This document shows positions 1 to 12,934 of a stretch of 64,000 nucleotides of DNA, piece by piece (position 1 is the stretch's first letter; the number at the start of each line of letters is the position of its first letter). The stretch is from NCBI RefSeq assembly GCF_000283155.1, contig NW_004454290.1, forward strand, positions 609,343 to 673,342, read 5' to 3'. The translations under genes and the position numbers were made by a program. The notes below the pieces were generated by a model, which saw only the letters and a program-made list of their open reading frames with translations, was not told the origin of the DNA and ran no database searches. The stretch comes from Ceratotherium simum simum. Its lineage: Eukaryota; Chordata; Mammalia; Perissodactyla; Rhinocerotidae.

Positions 1-112
1 GTGTCTGTTTTTGTGCCAGTAGCATGCTGTTTTGGTTATTATAGCTTTGTAGTATATTTTGAAATCAGGGAGTGTGATATCTCCAGGTTTGTTCTTTTTT
101 CTCAGGATTCCT

Positions 113-628
113 TTAGCTATTCGGGGTCTTTTGTTGTTCCATATAAATTTTAGGATGTTTGGATGACCTATCCATTGGTGTAAGTGTAGTGTTAAAGGCC
201 GCTACTATTATTGTGTTACTGTCTATTTCTGTTTTCGTGTCTGTTAGTAATTGCTTTATATATTTAGATGCTCCTACATTGGGTGCATAGATATTTACAA
301 GTGTTATATCCTCTTGTTGGATTGTTCCCTTGATCATTATGTAATGCCCTTCTTTGTCTCTTTTTACAGTTTTTGTTTTAAATTCTATTTTGTCTGATAT
401 GACTATTGCTACCCCAGCTTTCTTTTCATTGCCATTTCCATGGAATTTCTTTTTCCATCCCTTCACTTTCAGTTCGTGAGTGTCGTTAGGTCTGAAGTAT
501 GTCTCTTGTATGCAGCATATAAATGTGTCTTGTTTTTTTATCCAATCAGCCACCCTATGCCTTTTAATTGGAGCATTTAGTCCATTGATGCTTAAAGTAG
601 CTATTGATAAGTATGCACCTACTGCCAT
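113..628 (-). pseudogene. L1 ORF2 endonuclease domain fused to a distal ORF2 fragment
   Basis: The frame begins MAVGAYLSIATLSINGLNAP and shows the AP-endonuclease signatures QETYFRPNDTHELKVKGW and NIYAPNVGAS. The catalytic GDFN motif reads AAFN, so its aspartate is lost. After MDRSSK the protein switches abruptly to [13 protein letters not shown], which belongs some 2 kb downstream in ORF2, and in the wrong frame, ending at a stop. The reverse transcriptase is missing. Confidence 0.8.
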
Positions 629-1066
629 TTTTTAACTTTTTTTTTCCTCAGTGTTTTAGTAGTCTTCTATACAGAATTGATGGTCTCTTTAGTTTGACCT
701 CTGAAAGCTCTACTCTTTAACTCCCTTCCTCACTCATTTTATGTTTTTGATATCATATCCGACCTCTTTTTTGTGCAATTGTATCCATTACCCTCTTATC
801 ATGGAAATAGATATTTTTTCTTATTTTCAGCCTTCTTTTTCCCCCTTAAATCAGTCCCTTTAACGTTTCTTGTAGCTCCGGTTTCTTGGTGACAAACTCC
901 TTTAATTTTTGCTTGTCTGGGAAACTTTTTCTCTCTCCTATTTTGAATGATAACCTTGCCGGGTAGAGTATTCTTGGCTGTAAGTTTTTTCCTTTTAGCA
1001 CTTTAAATATATCATGCCACTTTCTTCTAGCCTGTAAGCTTTCTGCTGAGAAGTCTGCTGATAGCC

Positions 1067-1732
1067 TTACGGGGTTTCCTTTGTATGTAACTGTCTTTCT
1101 CTTGTGGCTTTTAGGATTCTCTCTTCATCTTTAATTCTGGACTTTTTGATTATGATGTGTCTTGGTGTGGGCCTCTTTGGGTTTATCTTGTTTGGTGCTC
1201 TCTGTGCTTCCTGTACCAGTATGTCTGTTTCCTTCCTGATGTTAGGGAACTTTTCATCTATTATTTCATCAAATAGATTCTCTGCCCCTTTGTCTCGCTC
1301 TTCTCCTTCTGGGACACCTATAACAAGGATGTTAGCATGCTTGATGTTGTCCCAGAGGTCCCTTAGACTGTCCTCACTCTTTTTAATTCTTTTTTCTTTT
1401 ACCTGTTCAGCTTGGGTAATTTCTTCTAGTCTTTCATACAGCTTGCAGATCCGTTCTTCTGTATCCTCTGCTCTGCTTTTGAGTCCCTCTAGTGAATTTT
1501 TCTTTTCCAGTATTGTATTCTTCATTTCCCATTGGTTCTTCTCTATATCTTCCATTTCTTTGTTGACATTCTCACTGAGTTCATCTATTCTTCTCCCCAG
1601 ATCAGTGAGCATCCTTAACACTCTTTGTTGGAACTCTCTGTCAAGTAGGTTGCTCAATTCTGTTTCTCTTAGTTCCTTTTCTGAGCTTTTGTCCTCTTCC
1701 CTTACTTGGAATGTATTCCTTTGCCTTCTCAT
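1067..1732 (-). pseudogene. L1 ORF1 (RNA-binding protein), frameshifted near C-terminus
   Basis: A 221-residue frame begins MRRQRNTFQVREEDK. It has a long heptad-rich coiled coil (about 15-120: RRIDELSENVNKEMEDI, LKSRAEDTEERICKLYERL), then the RRM-like core (NILVIGVPEGEERDKGAENL) and PRHIIIKKSRIKDEERILKA. It stops at RQLHTKETP where the family continues with a C-terminal domain of roughly 80 residues. That coding sequence follows at about 840-1065 in another frame, so one small indel breaks it. Antisense frames here are shadows. Confidence 0.85.
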
Positions 1733-4700
1733 TTTGCTTCTTTCCCTGTGCTTGTGTCTGTATATTAGGTAGGTCAGCTACGTCTCCTGCTCTTGGATAG
1801 GTAACCTTATATAAATGATGCCTTAGGAGGCTTGCAGTGTGCTTTCCTCAGTTCCAAATGTTCCAGGAGTGACCCCTATGTGGGCTATGTCTGTCCTTCT
1901 GTTGTGGCGTGTTTGCTCTCCCTGTAGGTGCCCAGAAAGGCTGAGTTATGCTCCTGGCCAGCTGTTGTAATGCTCAGCTGCTTGTAGTTGTTGTGGGCCC
2001 TTCAGTCTCTTTATCAGGTGTGGGGAGCCCCAGCACAATTGGCTGCAAGTTCTAATACCACATTTGTGTTGCAGTATGTCTTTTAAGTGAGTAGGCCCCC
2101 AGTGTGACCAGTTGTTCGTCTCAGGGGCTTACAATTGCTATAAGCCTCCAGCCTTTAGTCTCTTGTCAGCTCTCTGAGGATTGCAGCTGGGTGGGGCTGG
2201 CCTCAGGCATGGGAGCACCCAATTGTTTCAGGCTTTAGAAGGTGGGGCAAACCCCCTATGTGGGTCTTTGAGATGCACAAGTCTTCTGTAGCTGAGAATC
2301 CCCACTGACCACAGGTCCACACGCACAGTCAATACAGTCTTGCCCCGTGTGCACACCCTGACCTCCTGAAGTGCACCCAGTTTCTCCACGGCAGGAGCCT
2401 CACTCACTCCAACACTGCTCCACAGTCTCCAGCCACTCCTTGTGCACATCCTGCCCCACTGACGTTGGCTCAGTTGCCAGGCTGCAGAGAATCCAGTCAC
2501 CAATCTATGCAGGACCACAAGTTGCCTGAGGGCTTGTTGTTGGGTGGGGCCAGTCCCTAGGGTGGGCTGCTTGCTCTGGCCGAGCTGGATTAAATTGGTG
2601 CTCTAGTGGCTGGGGCAGACTCTGGGCTAGCAGGCCCCAGGGAGAACTCCAATGGCGTCTGTGTGAGCACACCCACACCAGGCCACTACCATGGCTGCTG
2701 CCAATGTCCCAGTCCCTGCAGAGGTCTCACCTCTCACTGCAATGCACTCAGAGCCTATCAGGTGAATCTCTTTTCCCCAAAGGGCTGTGCACCTTTCTTT
2801 CTGGTGATTTTAGGTTGCTTTCTGAAACAGGTGAGTTTGTGCATGGGCCCTTTAAGAGCCGGTTTTAATTTCTATGTGAACCAGCTTTTCTGGGGGTACT
2901 CCCCAACGTTTTAGTAGTGGGCAAAGTCAGATATTATGCCATTCATCTCGATTGTGCTGGGTCCACAAAATGCCCACAGTGGGAGCACTCCCCTGCTCAG
3001 GGCCCTGCTCCTCCAAGGATGGCTGCAGACCTGTGGGCTGCTCCCGGGTGGCCATGAGGTGCTGCGGCTTGTGAAGGTGGAGTTTTTTCTCTCCAGAAGG
3101 GAGTTTCTGCCTCTTCCACCTCGATTAGGATTGTCCTTTGTTGCAGGAGTTCCTCTTATCCAGTTTTCAGTTCTATCTCGGGGTAATTTTTCCACGAGCA
3201 GTTGTAAATTGGCTGTGTCCGCGGGAGGAGGTGAGTTCAGAGTCTGCTTACACTGCCATCTTGACTTCTTGTCCTCTCTCTTCGCAAGTGGTTTTTAATA
3301 TTAAGTTATTTTTTAACAAATATTCATTCATTCTAACACCTTTTACAGAAAAGTCTTTCATTACCCCAGTTAAATATATTGTTGACTTTATTTTTAAAAA
3401 TTCAAATAATTGTATATATGTGTGGGTAAATTTTTACTCTCTACTCTTTCACATTGATATATTTAGGTTATGTTTACTTACACCAATACAATAATGTCTT
3501 AATTACTGTAGCTTTAAAGTGAGTTTTGAAATCTGGTAGAATGTATCCTCCAACTTAATTCTTCTTCAAGGTCATCTTGGCTATTCCAGGTACTTTGATT
3601 TCCATATATTTTAGAATTTTAGAATTAGCTTGTAAGTGTTCCCCAAAAAATACTGTTTCAATATTAATTGGAACAATGTTGATTTGATGTTCTAACAGTA
3701 TTGAATCTTCCAATCTATGAATTTGATATATATTTTTCTATTTATCTAGGTCTTCTTTAATTTCTCTCTGCGATAGTTTTCAGGGGTCTTCATTACATGT
3801 GTTCTTAAGCATTTATTGATTGTGGATGTTAATCTCTATTGTGTTTTATTGAATTTCATTTTTTAAATATTCACTGCTAAAATGGAGAAATACAATAGAT
3901 TATTATATGAATGCTATTGAGGTATAGTTTAGGTACAATAGACTGCACCACTTTAAAGTATGCAATTAAATGCATTTTGACAGATGTAGACGCTAATGAA
4001 ACTACTGCTACAATCAAGACACAGGACATTTTTATTATCCCACCACTTTCCTTGTGCCCCTTTGCAGTCCATCAGTCCCTCAACCCTCAGCCCCAGGCAA
4101 CCACTGTCATTAGAGATGGGTTTGCATTTTTAACAACTTTGTATAAAAGGAACCGTACATGTACTCTTTTGTGTCTGCATTCCTTCATGCAGCACAATGA
4201 TTTTAAAATCCATCCACATTACTACATGCATCAACAGTTCATTCCTTTTTATTGCTAAGTAGTATACTTTTGTATGGCTATACCATATCTATTTATACAT
4301 TCCCTCGGACATTAATAGATATCTGTGTAGTTTCCAGGTTTTGGCTATTATGAATAAAGCTATTATGAATTTTCACATCCAGATCGTTGTGTGGCTAGAT
4401 TGTGTAAATATCTAGGAGTGGAATGCCTGTTCATATGATTGGTATATTTTTGTAATTCTGCTTTTCAAAGTGGTTGTACTATTTTTCATTCCCACAAGTG
4501 TAAGAGACTTTTAGTTGTTTTACATCATCATCGCATTTGGTATTTTCAGTCTTTTTAATTTTAGCAGTGGTAATGGACATGTAATGGTAACTCACTGTGG
4601 TATTATTTCATTTCCCTGATGACTGAGTTGAACATCTTTTCATGTGCTTTTTGGTCATTTATGTATCTTCTTTAGTGAAGTATTTCCTTAAGTCTTTTGA

Positions 4701-5416
4701 CTAATCATTTTATTGTATTGTCTTATAAGACTCTATGATATATTCTAGAGACAATCTTTTGTGGGAGATAAATATAATTTCTCCTATTCAGTGACGTGTC
4801 TTTACGTCCTCTTAATAGTATCTTTTTTGGATATTTATGTATATGGATATGTAAATACATATATGATTATTGTTTATAAATATATTTCATTGTTATATAT
4901 TTATTTACATATATAGATATAATGGATATCCTCTATAAGAAATCATTGTCTAAGTTAAGGATGCAAAAGTTATTTTCCTATGTTTTCCTTTGAGGAGTTT
5001 TATAGTTGTAGCTTTTATATTTATGTCTATTATTCATTTTTAGCTATATTTGAGTGTGATCTGAGATAAAGGTTAATATTTTTACATAAGGAGATATAGT
5101 TTTTCTATCACTATTTGCTGAAAATAATTGACTATCCTTTGAATTGCCTTGGTACCTTTGTTGAAAATCAATTGACCACGTGGATGTGGATCTATTTCTG
5201 AACGCTTCCTCTGTTCCATTTATTATATGCTATTTTTTTTGCCAATACCACACTATCTTGACTTCTCTACTTTTATAGGAGTTCTGAATATGAGCAATGC
5301 AACTCGTCCACCTTGATTCTTCTTTTGTAAAATTGCTTTGATAATTCAAGATCATTTTCATTTCCACATAAATTTGAGAATCAGCTTCTAAATGTCTACC
5401 ATTTCTGATGGAATTT

Positions 5417-5660
5417 TTTTTTTTCTTTTTGTGAGGAAGATAGGCCCTGAGCTAACATCTGCCAATCCTCCTCTTTTTGCTGAGGAAGACCAGCCCTGGG
5501 CTAACATCCATGCCCATCTTCCTCTATTTTATATGGGACACCGCCACAGCATGGCTTGCCAAGCGGTGCGACGTTCTGCACCCAGGATCTGAACCGGCAA
5601 ACCACGGGCCGCCACAGCAGAGCACGCGCACTTAACCACTTGTGCCACTGGGCCGGCCCC
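5417..5660 (-). mobile_element. ERE SINE (tRNA-derived), antisense
   Basis: Full-length, poly(T) at left and GGGCCGGCCCC head at right. Target duplications TCTGATGGAATTT (5404-5416) and TCTGCTGGAATTT (5661-5673) differ at one base. It belongs to the type with 'CCATCTTCCTCTATTTTATATGGGACACCGCC' features, given here by position 5512-5545. Confidence 0.9.
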
Positions 5661-7094
5661 TCTGCTGGAATTTGATTGGGATTGAATTAGATCTGTTGAT
5701 CAATTTGAGAAGAAATGACATCTAAACCACCCTGAGTCTTTCAATCTGCAGCAAGTTTTATCTCTCGGTTTATTTAGTTCTTTAATTTCTCAAAGTAAGG
5801 TTCTATTGTTTTCAGTGTACTGTTCTTATGCACATTTTCTGAAATTTGTCCCCCATATCACGTTTTTAGATGCTATTTTAAATGAAATTGTATTTTTATT
5901 TTGCCTTCCAAATGTCCGTTGCTACTACACAGAAATACAATAGATTTTTTATATTGATCTTATAGTCTAAAATCTTGCCAAACTCGCTTATTAGTTTTAG
6001 TAGATTTTTATGCAGATTTCTTAGGCTTTTTAAGATACACAATCACTTATTCTGTGAATAAAAATAGTTTCAATTCTCCTTTCCAATTGGTATGTTTTTA
6101 TTTATTTTTATTGTCTTATTTCACTGATTAAGATCTCCAATGTAATGTGGATTAGCAGACTTTCTTGTTTTTTTCCCCTATCTCAATAGAAAAGCATTAA
6201 ATAACTGATCATTGAGTATTATATTATCTGTAGATTTTTCATATATGCTCTAATGTAGATTTAAAAAGTTGCCTTTTATTCTTAGTAGGGAATTTTGTGT
6301 CTTTTTTTCCTCATGAAAAGGTCTTCATTTTGTTAAATACTTTTTCTACATATATTGAGTTGATGATATGATGTCTCCTTTATCCTGCTAACATGAAGAA
6401 TTATACTGTTGATATTTTAAATATGAAAGAATATTTATTGAATTTGGTTATTAAGGGTAATTTCTTTCATTTTAAATTGTTTTAACTGCTATATTGAGGT
6501 ATAATTTACATGCAGTAAATTACAAGTAATTAAAGAATACAATTTAATCACGTTTGACATATATTTATATATATCCCAATAAAGATAGTGGATATACCAC
6601 CTCCAAAAGTTTCTTAGTGTTCCTTGTAACCCCTTCTTTGCACCCTTTTCCCACCCCAGGCAACCACTGATTTGCTTTCTGTCACCACAGATTATTTGCA
6701 TTTTCTAAGGCTTAATACAGGGGGACGTATATAAGTATTTATATTATTTTCATTTATCTTTTTTCACTCAGCGCAATTATTTGAGATTCATCCATATTGT
6801 TGTATGTACCAATAGTTCATTCCTTTTTATTGCTGAGCAGTGTTCCATGGCATGGGTATACTAAATTTCTTTTATTTATTCACCTCTGGACAGATTTGAG
6901 GGCTTTTTATGGTATTAAAAATAAAGCTTCTATGAGCAGATTTTAATAGGCATATCCTTTCTTTGCATTTGGATGGAATGGCTGTATCATATGGTAGCTA
7001 CTTTATAAGTTCAAATTTTTGAGAAATTGTCAAACTCCTTTCTAAAGTGGTTATACAATTTCACATTCCCTTCATCACCATATGAGAGTTCCAG

Positions 7095-7285
7095 TTCCTA
7101 CGTGTAGAGCCACCAGAATCTAGGGAGAGGCAAAGAAGCCTTCTACCCTAGAGCCTTCTGAAGGAGCATGGCCCTGACAACACCTTGGTTTCAGACTTCT
7201 AGGCTCCAGGACTGTATGAGATGAAATTTCTGTTGTTTTAAGTTTGTGGTGATTTGTTATGGAAGCCCTAGGAAACTAATACACT
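7095..7285 (+). mobile_element. MaLR-type (MLT1/MST-like) LTR fragment
   Basis: The 3' part of a MaLR-like LTR: CTCCAGGACTGTATGAGATG, then TGTTGTTTTAAGTTTGTGG and an end at CCCTAGGAAACTAATACAC. Inserted in antisense L1. Subfamily not determined. Confidence 0.6.
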
Positions 7286-7989
7286 ACACATTTTTAACAA
7301 TACTTGGAATGGAGCGTTTTCAGTTTTAGCCATTTTAATTGGTATGAAGAGCTATCTCACTGTGGTTTAAATTTACATTTGCCTAATGACTGATAATTTT
7401 CAGCATCTTGTCATGTTCCTATGTGCCTTCCGTATATCTTCCTTGCTGAAGTGTCTATACAAATCTTTTATCCAATTTAATATTTGTTTGTTTGTCTTCT
7501 TATTCTTCAGTTTTATGAATTTCAGTATAGTCTGGGTATAAGCCCTCTATCAGATATGTGATTTACAAATATTTTCTACTAACTGTGTCTTGACCTTTTA
7601 TTCTCTTACCAGTGTCCTTCGAAGAGCAAAAGTCTTCAGTTTTTATGGGTCCAATTTATCAATGTATTCTTTTGTTGATTATGTTTTTGGTATCAATCTA
7701 AGAAATCTTAATCAGATCACAAATATTTTCTTTTATGTTTTCTTTTAGAATTTTTACAGTTTTAAGGTTTACATGTAGGTCTATTATCTATTTTGAGTTA
7801 ATTTTAGTATATGGCTTGAGATATGAATTCTGTTTATTTAACTATTTTTATATGGATATAGATATCCATTAGTTGAAGAGGTTGAAAAAGATCATCCTTC
7901 ACCATTTGTTGAAAACACTGTCTTTTCTTCGTTGCATTGCCTTTTTGAATTTGTCAAAAATCAGTCCATCTCTCTGCTTTTTCTCTTGA

Positions 7990-8660
7990 TTTTGCTACTA
8001 TCTCAAAAGGATCTGTGAAATGAAACACAGGGAGGGGGCCCATGTCAAGAATTTGTGACACTCATCTATGACAGTTGGCAGCTGGGACACTCTCTGGAGG
8101 AGATTCTCCAGATGCTTTTTGACCTGACCCTTCAGGAGGTAGAAAGGCAGATGCTTTCATCACACCTCATCATGGTCTTCCCTTTCCCCAAGATGAGACT
8201 ATTTTGTCTACTGTTGATGCTCTAACTTACAGAGAACCCAGGCTGAGCTGGGAACAGAAATATTTAAGCTCTCTTCTGTAAGGAATGTATACCCTTCCTC
8301 TGTATCCCCAAGTGTAATTAGCACAATGCTTTACCCACAGAGGCTCAGTAAATGCGTTCATGGAGCTCAACTAATTTAGAATCCAAGTTATCTAGATAAG
8401 CAGAGATGTTATATTTTATAGAAATTGATATGATAAATAGAGGAGTGAAACAGGGAGTGTTAGTTTATTCTCTTTCTAAAAGAATAAAAGCCATTGGGTT
8501 TATCAACCACTTAAATATCAGAAAGCCAGGATTTTAGTCCTGGACCTCCCTACATTCTCACTGCAAACTTGGGAGTTGTTTTGCTTCTTTTTTACTTTAG
8601 TTATTTGATCTAAAATTTGAGGATAAAATACCAAGTTCTAAAATTCTAGGACCATGGCTG
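7990..8660. other. Non-coding stretch, no recognised feature
   Basis: Mixed-composition sequence between the L1 cluster and an L1 3' end. I see no gene-like frame, SINE or LTR. Confidence 0.5.
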
Positions 8661-8664
8661 ATAT

Positions 8665-8934
8665 TTAAATTATTTTTGATGTGGGGAGAGAATCTTGAAG
8701 TCTGGAAAGTATTTAACTTAGATGAACCTGTAAGACTGGTTATCAGAGGGGAATGGGGGTCAGGGGAGGGAAAAATGGGTAAAGGGGGTCATTTGTATGG
8801 TGATGGATGGAAACTAGCCTTTTGGTGGTGAACACAATGTAATATATACAGAAGTCTAATTATAATGATGTACACCTGAAATCTATATGTTATAAACCAA
8901 TGTTACCTCAATAAAAAATAATAAGAAAAAAAGA
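8665..8934 (+). mobile_element. 5'-truncated L1 3' end, sense
   Basis: L1 3'UTR motifs (GGTTATCAGAGGGGAATGGG, GGTGGTGAACACAATGTAA, GTACACCTGAAAT, CCAATGTTACCTCAATAAAA) end in an A-rich tail. Closely related to the copy at 32020-32240. Confidence 0.8.
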
Positions 8935-8939
8935 CATAT

Positions 8940-11630
8940 TAAACTTGCCGCTTTATTTCTCCAGCTGGTCAGGACATAATAGCTACTGACACATCAGCAG
9001 TTTCCTCTGGAGACCTTGGCAGTGTTGAGGGCTTGGAGCCAGCATGGAGCCCAAGTGTTGGCTGTACTCTGAGAGGCTGCAGTCTGGCTGAGGTTCCAGG
9101 GTCATTGGGCCAGGACAGGTCATCCAGCTGTTGGGAAAAGCAGAAGGGGAACCAGGACAACCACTGAGGTTATCCCTGGCCAGCACTGGCCAGTTCCTCC
9201 AATGAACCCACCACCACTACACTTCTCATAACTTCCTGCTTACTAGACTGAGAGCTCTCTGAAAGTTGGGATAATATTTTATTCATCTCTGTATTCACAA
9301 CCCTAGCACCGAGTCAAGCACTTGAGGAGGCTCTCAGTGACATTTGTTCAACTAATTGAATAAAAGTGGCTGCAAATCTCCAGTCATCTCAACTACATTC
9401 CTGTCCCAAATATCCCATGATGGATGCTCTGCTTTCTCCCAGGATATAGCAAATCTGCTTCCTTAGACTGGGGTCTGCCCTACCCTCCCCATGTCCTAAG
9501 ACACTCACCTGTGGTCAGCTCTGATAAAGAAGGGACTATCCTCAAGGATTCCTCACAGTAGTTCACCCCGTCATTAGGAAGAGATGTCCTCGGCCTACTC
9601 TCCCATCCTCTGGGCTGCCACAATACTCCAGTTTGGGAGACCTACCACATTTTGTTGAAACTGTCCATTTATATTCTTCCTGTCACTCCTTTGATTTCCT
9701 CCAGGAAATATTGTCATCTGAGCCCCAGATCCCCCAGCCTCAACCTTGGAACTCCAAGTTCACTGTGGAGTAAGTTACTCTCCCAGTCCTCACCGCTCAG
9801 CTCAGGCTGCTCCTTGAGGAGTGGATGATGCTGTACTCATTCCTCAGTTTCCCTTGCTTTGCTGAACTCAACTTGTCTTTATTCTCACCTCCTTTGTCAG
9901 CCACCTGCTCCACGAGTACCTTGCTCTTCTTTGGGTTGTTCTCATCCTCCAAACTTCTGATATTCTTTCTTCCATCTGCTCCCTCATTTCTGTGTTTTCA
10001 GGGTGTGGGCTCAGCTCAGGCTCCCACAGGACACACACAGAGAAGGGACCAAGGCCTGGTCTCACCTGCAGTTCCCAGGGCACATTTAACATGCATCTCA
10101 GTCCCACATGCACCCAGAGAAAAGTGAGCAGGAAGGGACTTTGGAGAATTTGAACAACAATGTTATCTTACTGATGGGGAAACTGAGGCCCAGAGAGACT
10201 AGGAGATTTTCCTACAATCCCTCACCATTTGATGGCAGCAGAGCCCCCACACAAGCCTTGGCCACAATCTTCCCTGTCCAAAGTACCTATCACTCCCTCC
10301 AGGAACCCACATCTGAATTTCAGGGGACAAAGGATCAAGCATCAGGATTTCCACTGTTCAATCTAAAATATCTTAAGGACCTTTCTGGGGACAAATCTTT
10401 TATCACAGTTTTGTGGTCCTATTATTTATACTGAGTCAGTTATCTAACCTGGCTGACACAATGGGGCCAAGGAACACGTAAGTATTAAATAAAACTTATC
10501 ACAGCCAAAATTAAAATGTATTTATGTGATTATCTGTAAAATGTCCAGCTCTTGTGCCAGAAGCTCATCTTCCTGAGAGCGTACACTCAGTCTGCCTGCT
10601 CACCCCATGTCCCCAGTGCCTCCACAAGAGCATGCCAGATAAAACAGTCAGTAAATACTTGTCAAGTACATAAATAACAGTTACCAAGAATAACTAACTT
10701 GTACTTGTCTTTTACTCCTAACCACGTTTCTAGTCAAATCTTATCCTAGGTCTGTGCTGAAGCAATAAAAGCACAGACTTAGGAAAAGCAGTCAAAGATT
10801 CAAATACCAACTCCACCATGGACCAAGTATGCTTTAGTGGATGATTTCATTACCTGCTTTGAGCATGTTTATCTCAAGTATGAGAGAGAAGAATGTCTAA
10901 TGTTAAATAGAGAAGCAGCATTGACCACTAGAGTGTTGGATCGTTAAATGTGATATCAGGCAGCAGACAGGGCTCCAATCCCTGGGCACCAGCTGCAGAG
11001 CTAAAGAACACCTACTTCAGAGTCAATGCGGTGCTTGTCAAAATCCTCTGGGGATAAGGCCCAAGAAACTGCATTTCAGACTAAAATTCCAAGGAGATTC
11101 TCATGCAAGGAAAAGCCCCAACTTAAAAAAAAAAGAAAAAACTCCTAAGATGGAGACTTCGAGAGCCCAAGTAGTAATAAGAACAACTCAGCTTTGAGAC
11201 CAGCAAGTCCCTTGTCCAAGCTGGCCTTTCAATGGGAAATGTCCCCTTTCCAGGAAGAGTTCCTACCCGACGTGGGACACAAAGAGGACCCTCCCTCCCC
11301 AGCCTGCGCTTTCAGTGCCTCCCTTGTCCTCTAGGTTTTCTCCTCTGCTCTAATCACCGGGGGGTCTTAGCCCTCAGAGGGGTCATTTCTTTAGGAAGAC
11401 CTCTACTGTTTTATTCTCCTCTTGGAGAAAGAGATGGCAGAGATCAGTTCTGGGGCTCCACAGTTCTAGGCTTTCTCCTAAGCCACCTAAGTGAGCTGAA
11501 AGAAGTCATGACTGACAGAAATCAGGTCCTCAAAGAGGATCCCAGAGGAGCATGGGATCACGAGGGCAGCCCCTCATGGGACACAGTCAGAAAAACAAGA
11601 CGGTCAATGTCAGACCTATTCGAGCGGGGA
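8940..11630. repeat. Intergenic DNA with L2 and MIR relics
   Basis: L2-like 3' end at about 9240-9360 (GAGAGCTCTCTGAAAGTTGG ... TCACTCAACTAATTGAATAAA type) and a second at about 10575-10680. A MIR core at about 10145-10215 (GATGGGGAAACTGAGGCCCA). Frames up to 151 codons (11232-11687) have no splice context or family resemblance, and I do not call them genes. Confidence 0.5.
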
Positions 11631-11639
11631 GGGCACACC

Positions 11640-12030
11640 ACCAATTCTGTGAGCAGAGAACCCGGCCATGTCATTCCAGACTCCTGATCCACAGAACTGT
11701 GAGACAACAAACATGTGTTGTTCTAAACCACTGATTTTGTAATCTGTTAATATGCAGCAATAGGAAACTAATTCAGATGCTCATCTCTACTCTCATGGAT
11801 TATTTAATTTTCAGAAACGTGTAGACTATTCTCTGTAATGCAAAAACATCAAAGAACCACAGTAAAGATCTTGTGTGTGTGTAAATCTTGTGCTCCTTCA
11901 TGTGGCTGTTCCTGAGCCCTTGTAATGTGAAGGACACTATGGAGGGCATTTCAGGCACTGGAGGAATGTCTCTTTCATGCTACCAACCAAACCTCTAAAA
12001 GAACAGAGTCTTCGATAAAAGAAAGTCGCT
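11640..12030 (+). repeat. MaLR-type LTR end plus block duplicated at 14990-15290
   Basis: 11670-11775 is a MaLR LTR end (AACTGTGAGACAACAAAC ... AGGAAACTAATTCAG). The non-LTR sequence that follows (11880-12000: TCATGTGGCTGTTCCTGAGC, GGCATTTCAGGCACTGGAGG) resembles 15185-15285, so flank as well as repeat is duplicated. Confidence 0.5.
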
Positions 12031-12930
12031 GAGAAATACGGCCGCCTTGATGTTTTTCTCTGCACGTGCAAGACTGAACAGGGAGAAATTCTCAGATTTG
12101 AGAAAGTGTTTGGAAGGATCAGCACAGGGAAGCCAAAATCTGAAAGGGGCTGAGAAGGATGGTCTCCTTCATGGGAGATCTTCACAGAGGAGCTAAGCAG
12201 CCTTGGAGCTCTGCTATCGGGGGCCTTGTTGTTTGTGGTCAGCAACTCTAAGGTTGTGGTGGTCTGATAAATCTTCCTGACTTATAGGTGACTTTATTTT
12301 AGGGGATCTTATTTCAACGAGAAGAGAAGAGAAGCATCACAGCCTCCTCACCTCCAGCATAATTAAAAATACCTTTGTTTCCACTAGATTTATTGTTCGT
12401 TTATTTCTCCTCTCACCCACTTTGGGCCCCTCCACCTCCTCCTCATGGCTCTATCTCTCCTTATCTCCCACCCACAGTCCTCTCCAGCTCCCACACGGCT
12501 GAGGAAGCAGTTATCCGGATGCCATACAGTAGGGCTGACTCTTCACTTAGGAGCTGCCGTTGTGGGGCCATGTTCGGATGGGGCCTCTTTAGCGACCTGA
12601 CCTCTTTCAACTGTTATTTCACTTCAGCTCATCCACATGGATTTGGAGAAAACTGGGTCATTGATAAGATGCCTAATGCATCTCTTCCTCTATCTTCTCA
12701 TAGAAGAGGCAGTAACTGTGCTCTTCAAGAAAATATTCTCCCCTGAGCGCTGAGGGTATCCAACAGTAAGAGGAAAAGTGATAAACCACAGCTGAACTGA
12801 AAGAGCTAAAGTCTCAGATGGTGGAATCTACTCTGGACCCTCCAGGTAGGACCCCTTCCCTGGGGTCATATGGGAAATGTATGTTTAACTTTATAAGAAA
12901 CTGCCAAATCTTATCCAGAGGGGCTGTACC
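12030..12930. other. Non-coding stretch, no recognised feature
   Basis: Moderate GC, short open frames on both strands without family resemblance (for example 12375-12746 and 11937-12245). From about 12895 an antisense L1-like segment begins (GTACCATTATGCATTCTCAC). Confidence 0.4.
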
Positions 12931-12934
12931 ATTA

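Larger units (their letters stand above)
1..3290 (-). mobile_element. L1 LINE, antisense, 5' end intact, ORF2 internally deleted
   Basis: On the minus strand the element starts near 3270 with an L1-type 5' end (AAGATGGCAGTG). It has about 1.5 kb of GC-richer 5'UTR, then ORF1 (1732 to about 830) and ORF2 from 628. ORF2 jumps from the endonuclease part to a segment past the reverse transcriptase at about 150-165, then runs off the window at 1. It is fairly young, judging by how open ORF1 and the endonuclease frame remain. Confidence 0.9.
3300..7990 (-). mobile_element. Older L1 fragments, antisense, nested
   Basis: AT-rich sequence with antisense L1 ORF2 and 3'UTR landmarks: CTTGGCTATTCCAGGTAC (3578), TTGAGGTATA starts of 3'UTR (3918 and 6494), CCAGGCAACCACTG (4092 and 6656), and TTCATTCCTTTTTATTGCT twice (4238 and 6815). 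The two 3'UTR starts imply at least two or three separate elements. Open frames are short and meaningless. An ERE (5417-5660) and an LTR fragment (7095-7285) are inserted. Confidence 0.75.

Noticed and set aside
1104..1772. Long open frame on the + strand (222 codons)
   Set aside because: It lies exactly opposite L1 ORF1 and is Ser/Leu-rich in the way antisense translations of coiled-coil genes are. It is a shadow.
8969..9186. Overlapping minus-strand frames of 63-67 codons
   Set aside because: Short, overlapping in two frames, with no family match or promoter context.
11232..11687. 151-codon open frame
   Set aside because: Runs into a MaLR LTR end, has no splice or family support, and its composition is ordinary intergenic sequence.
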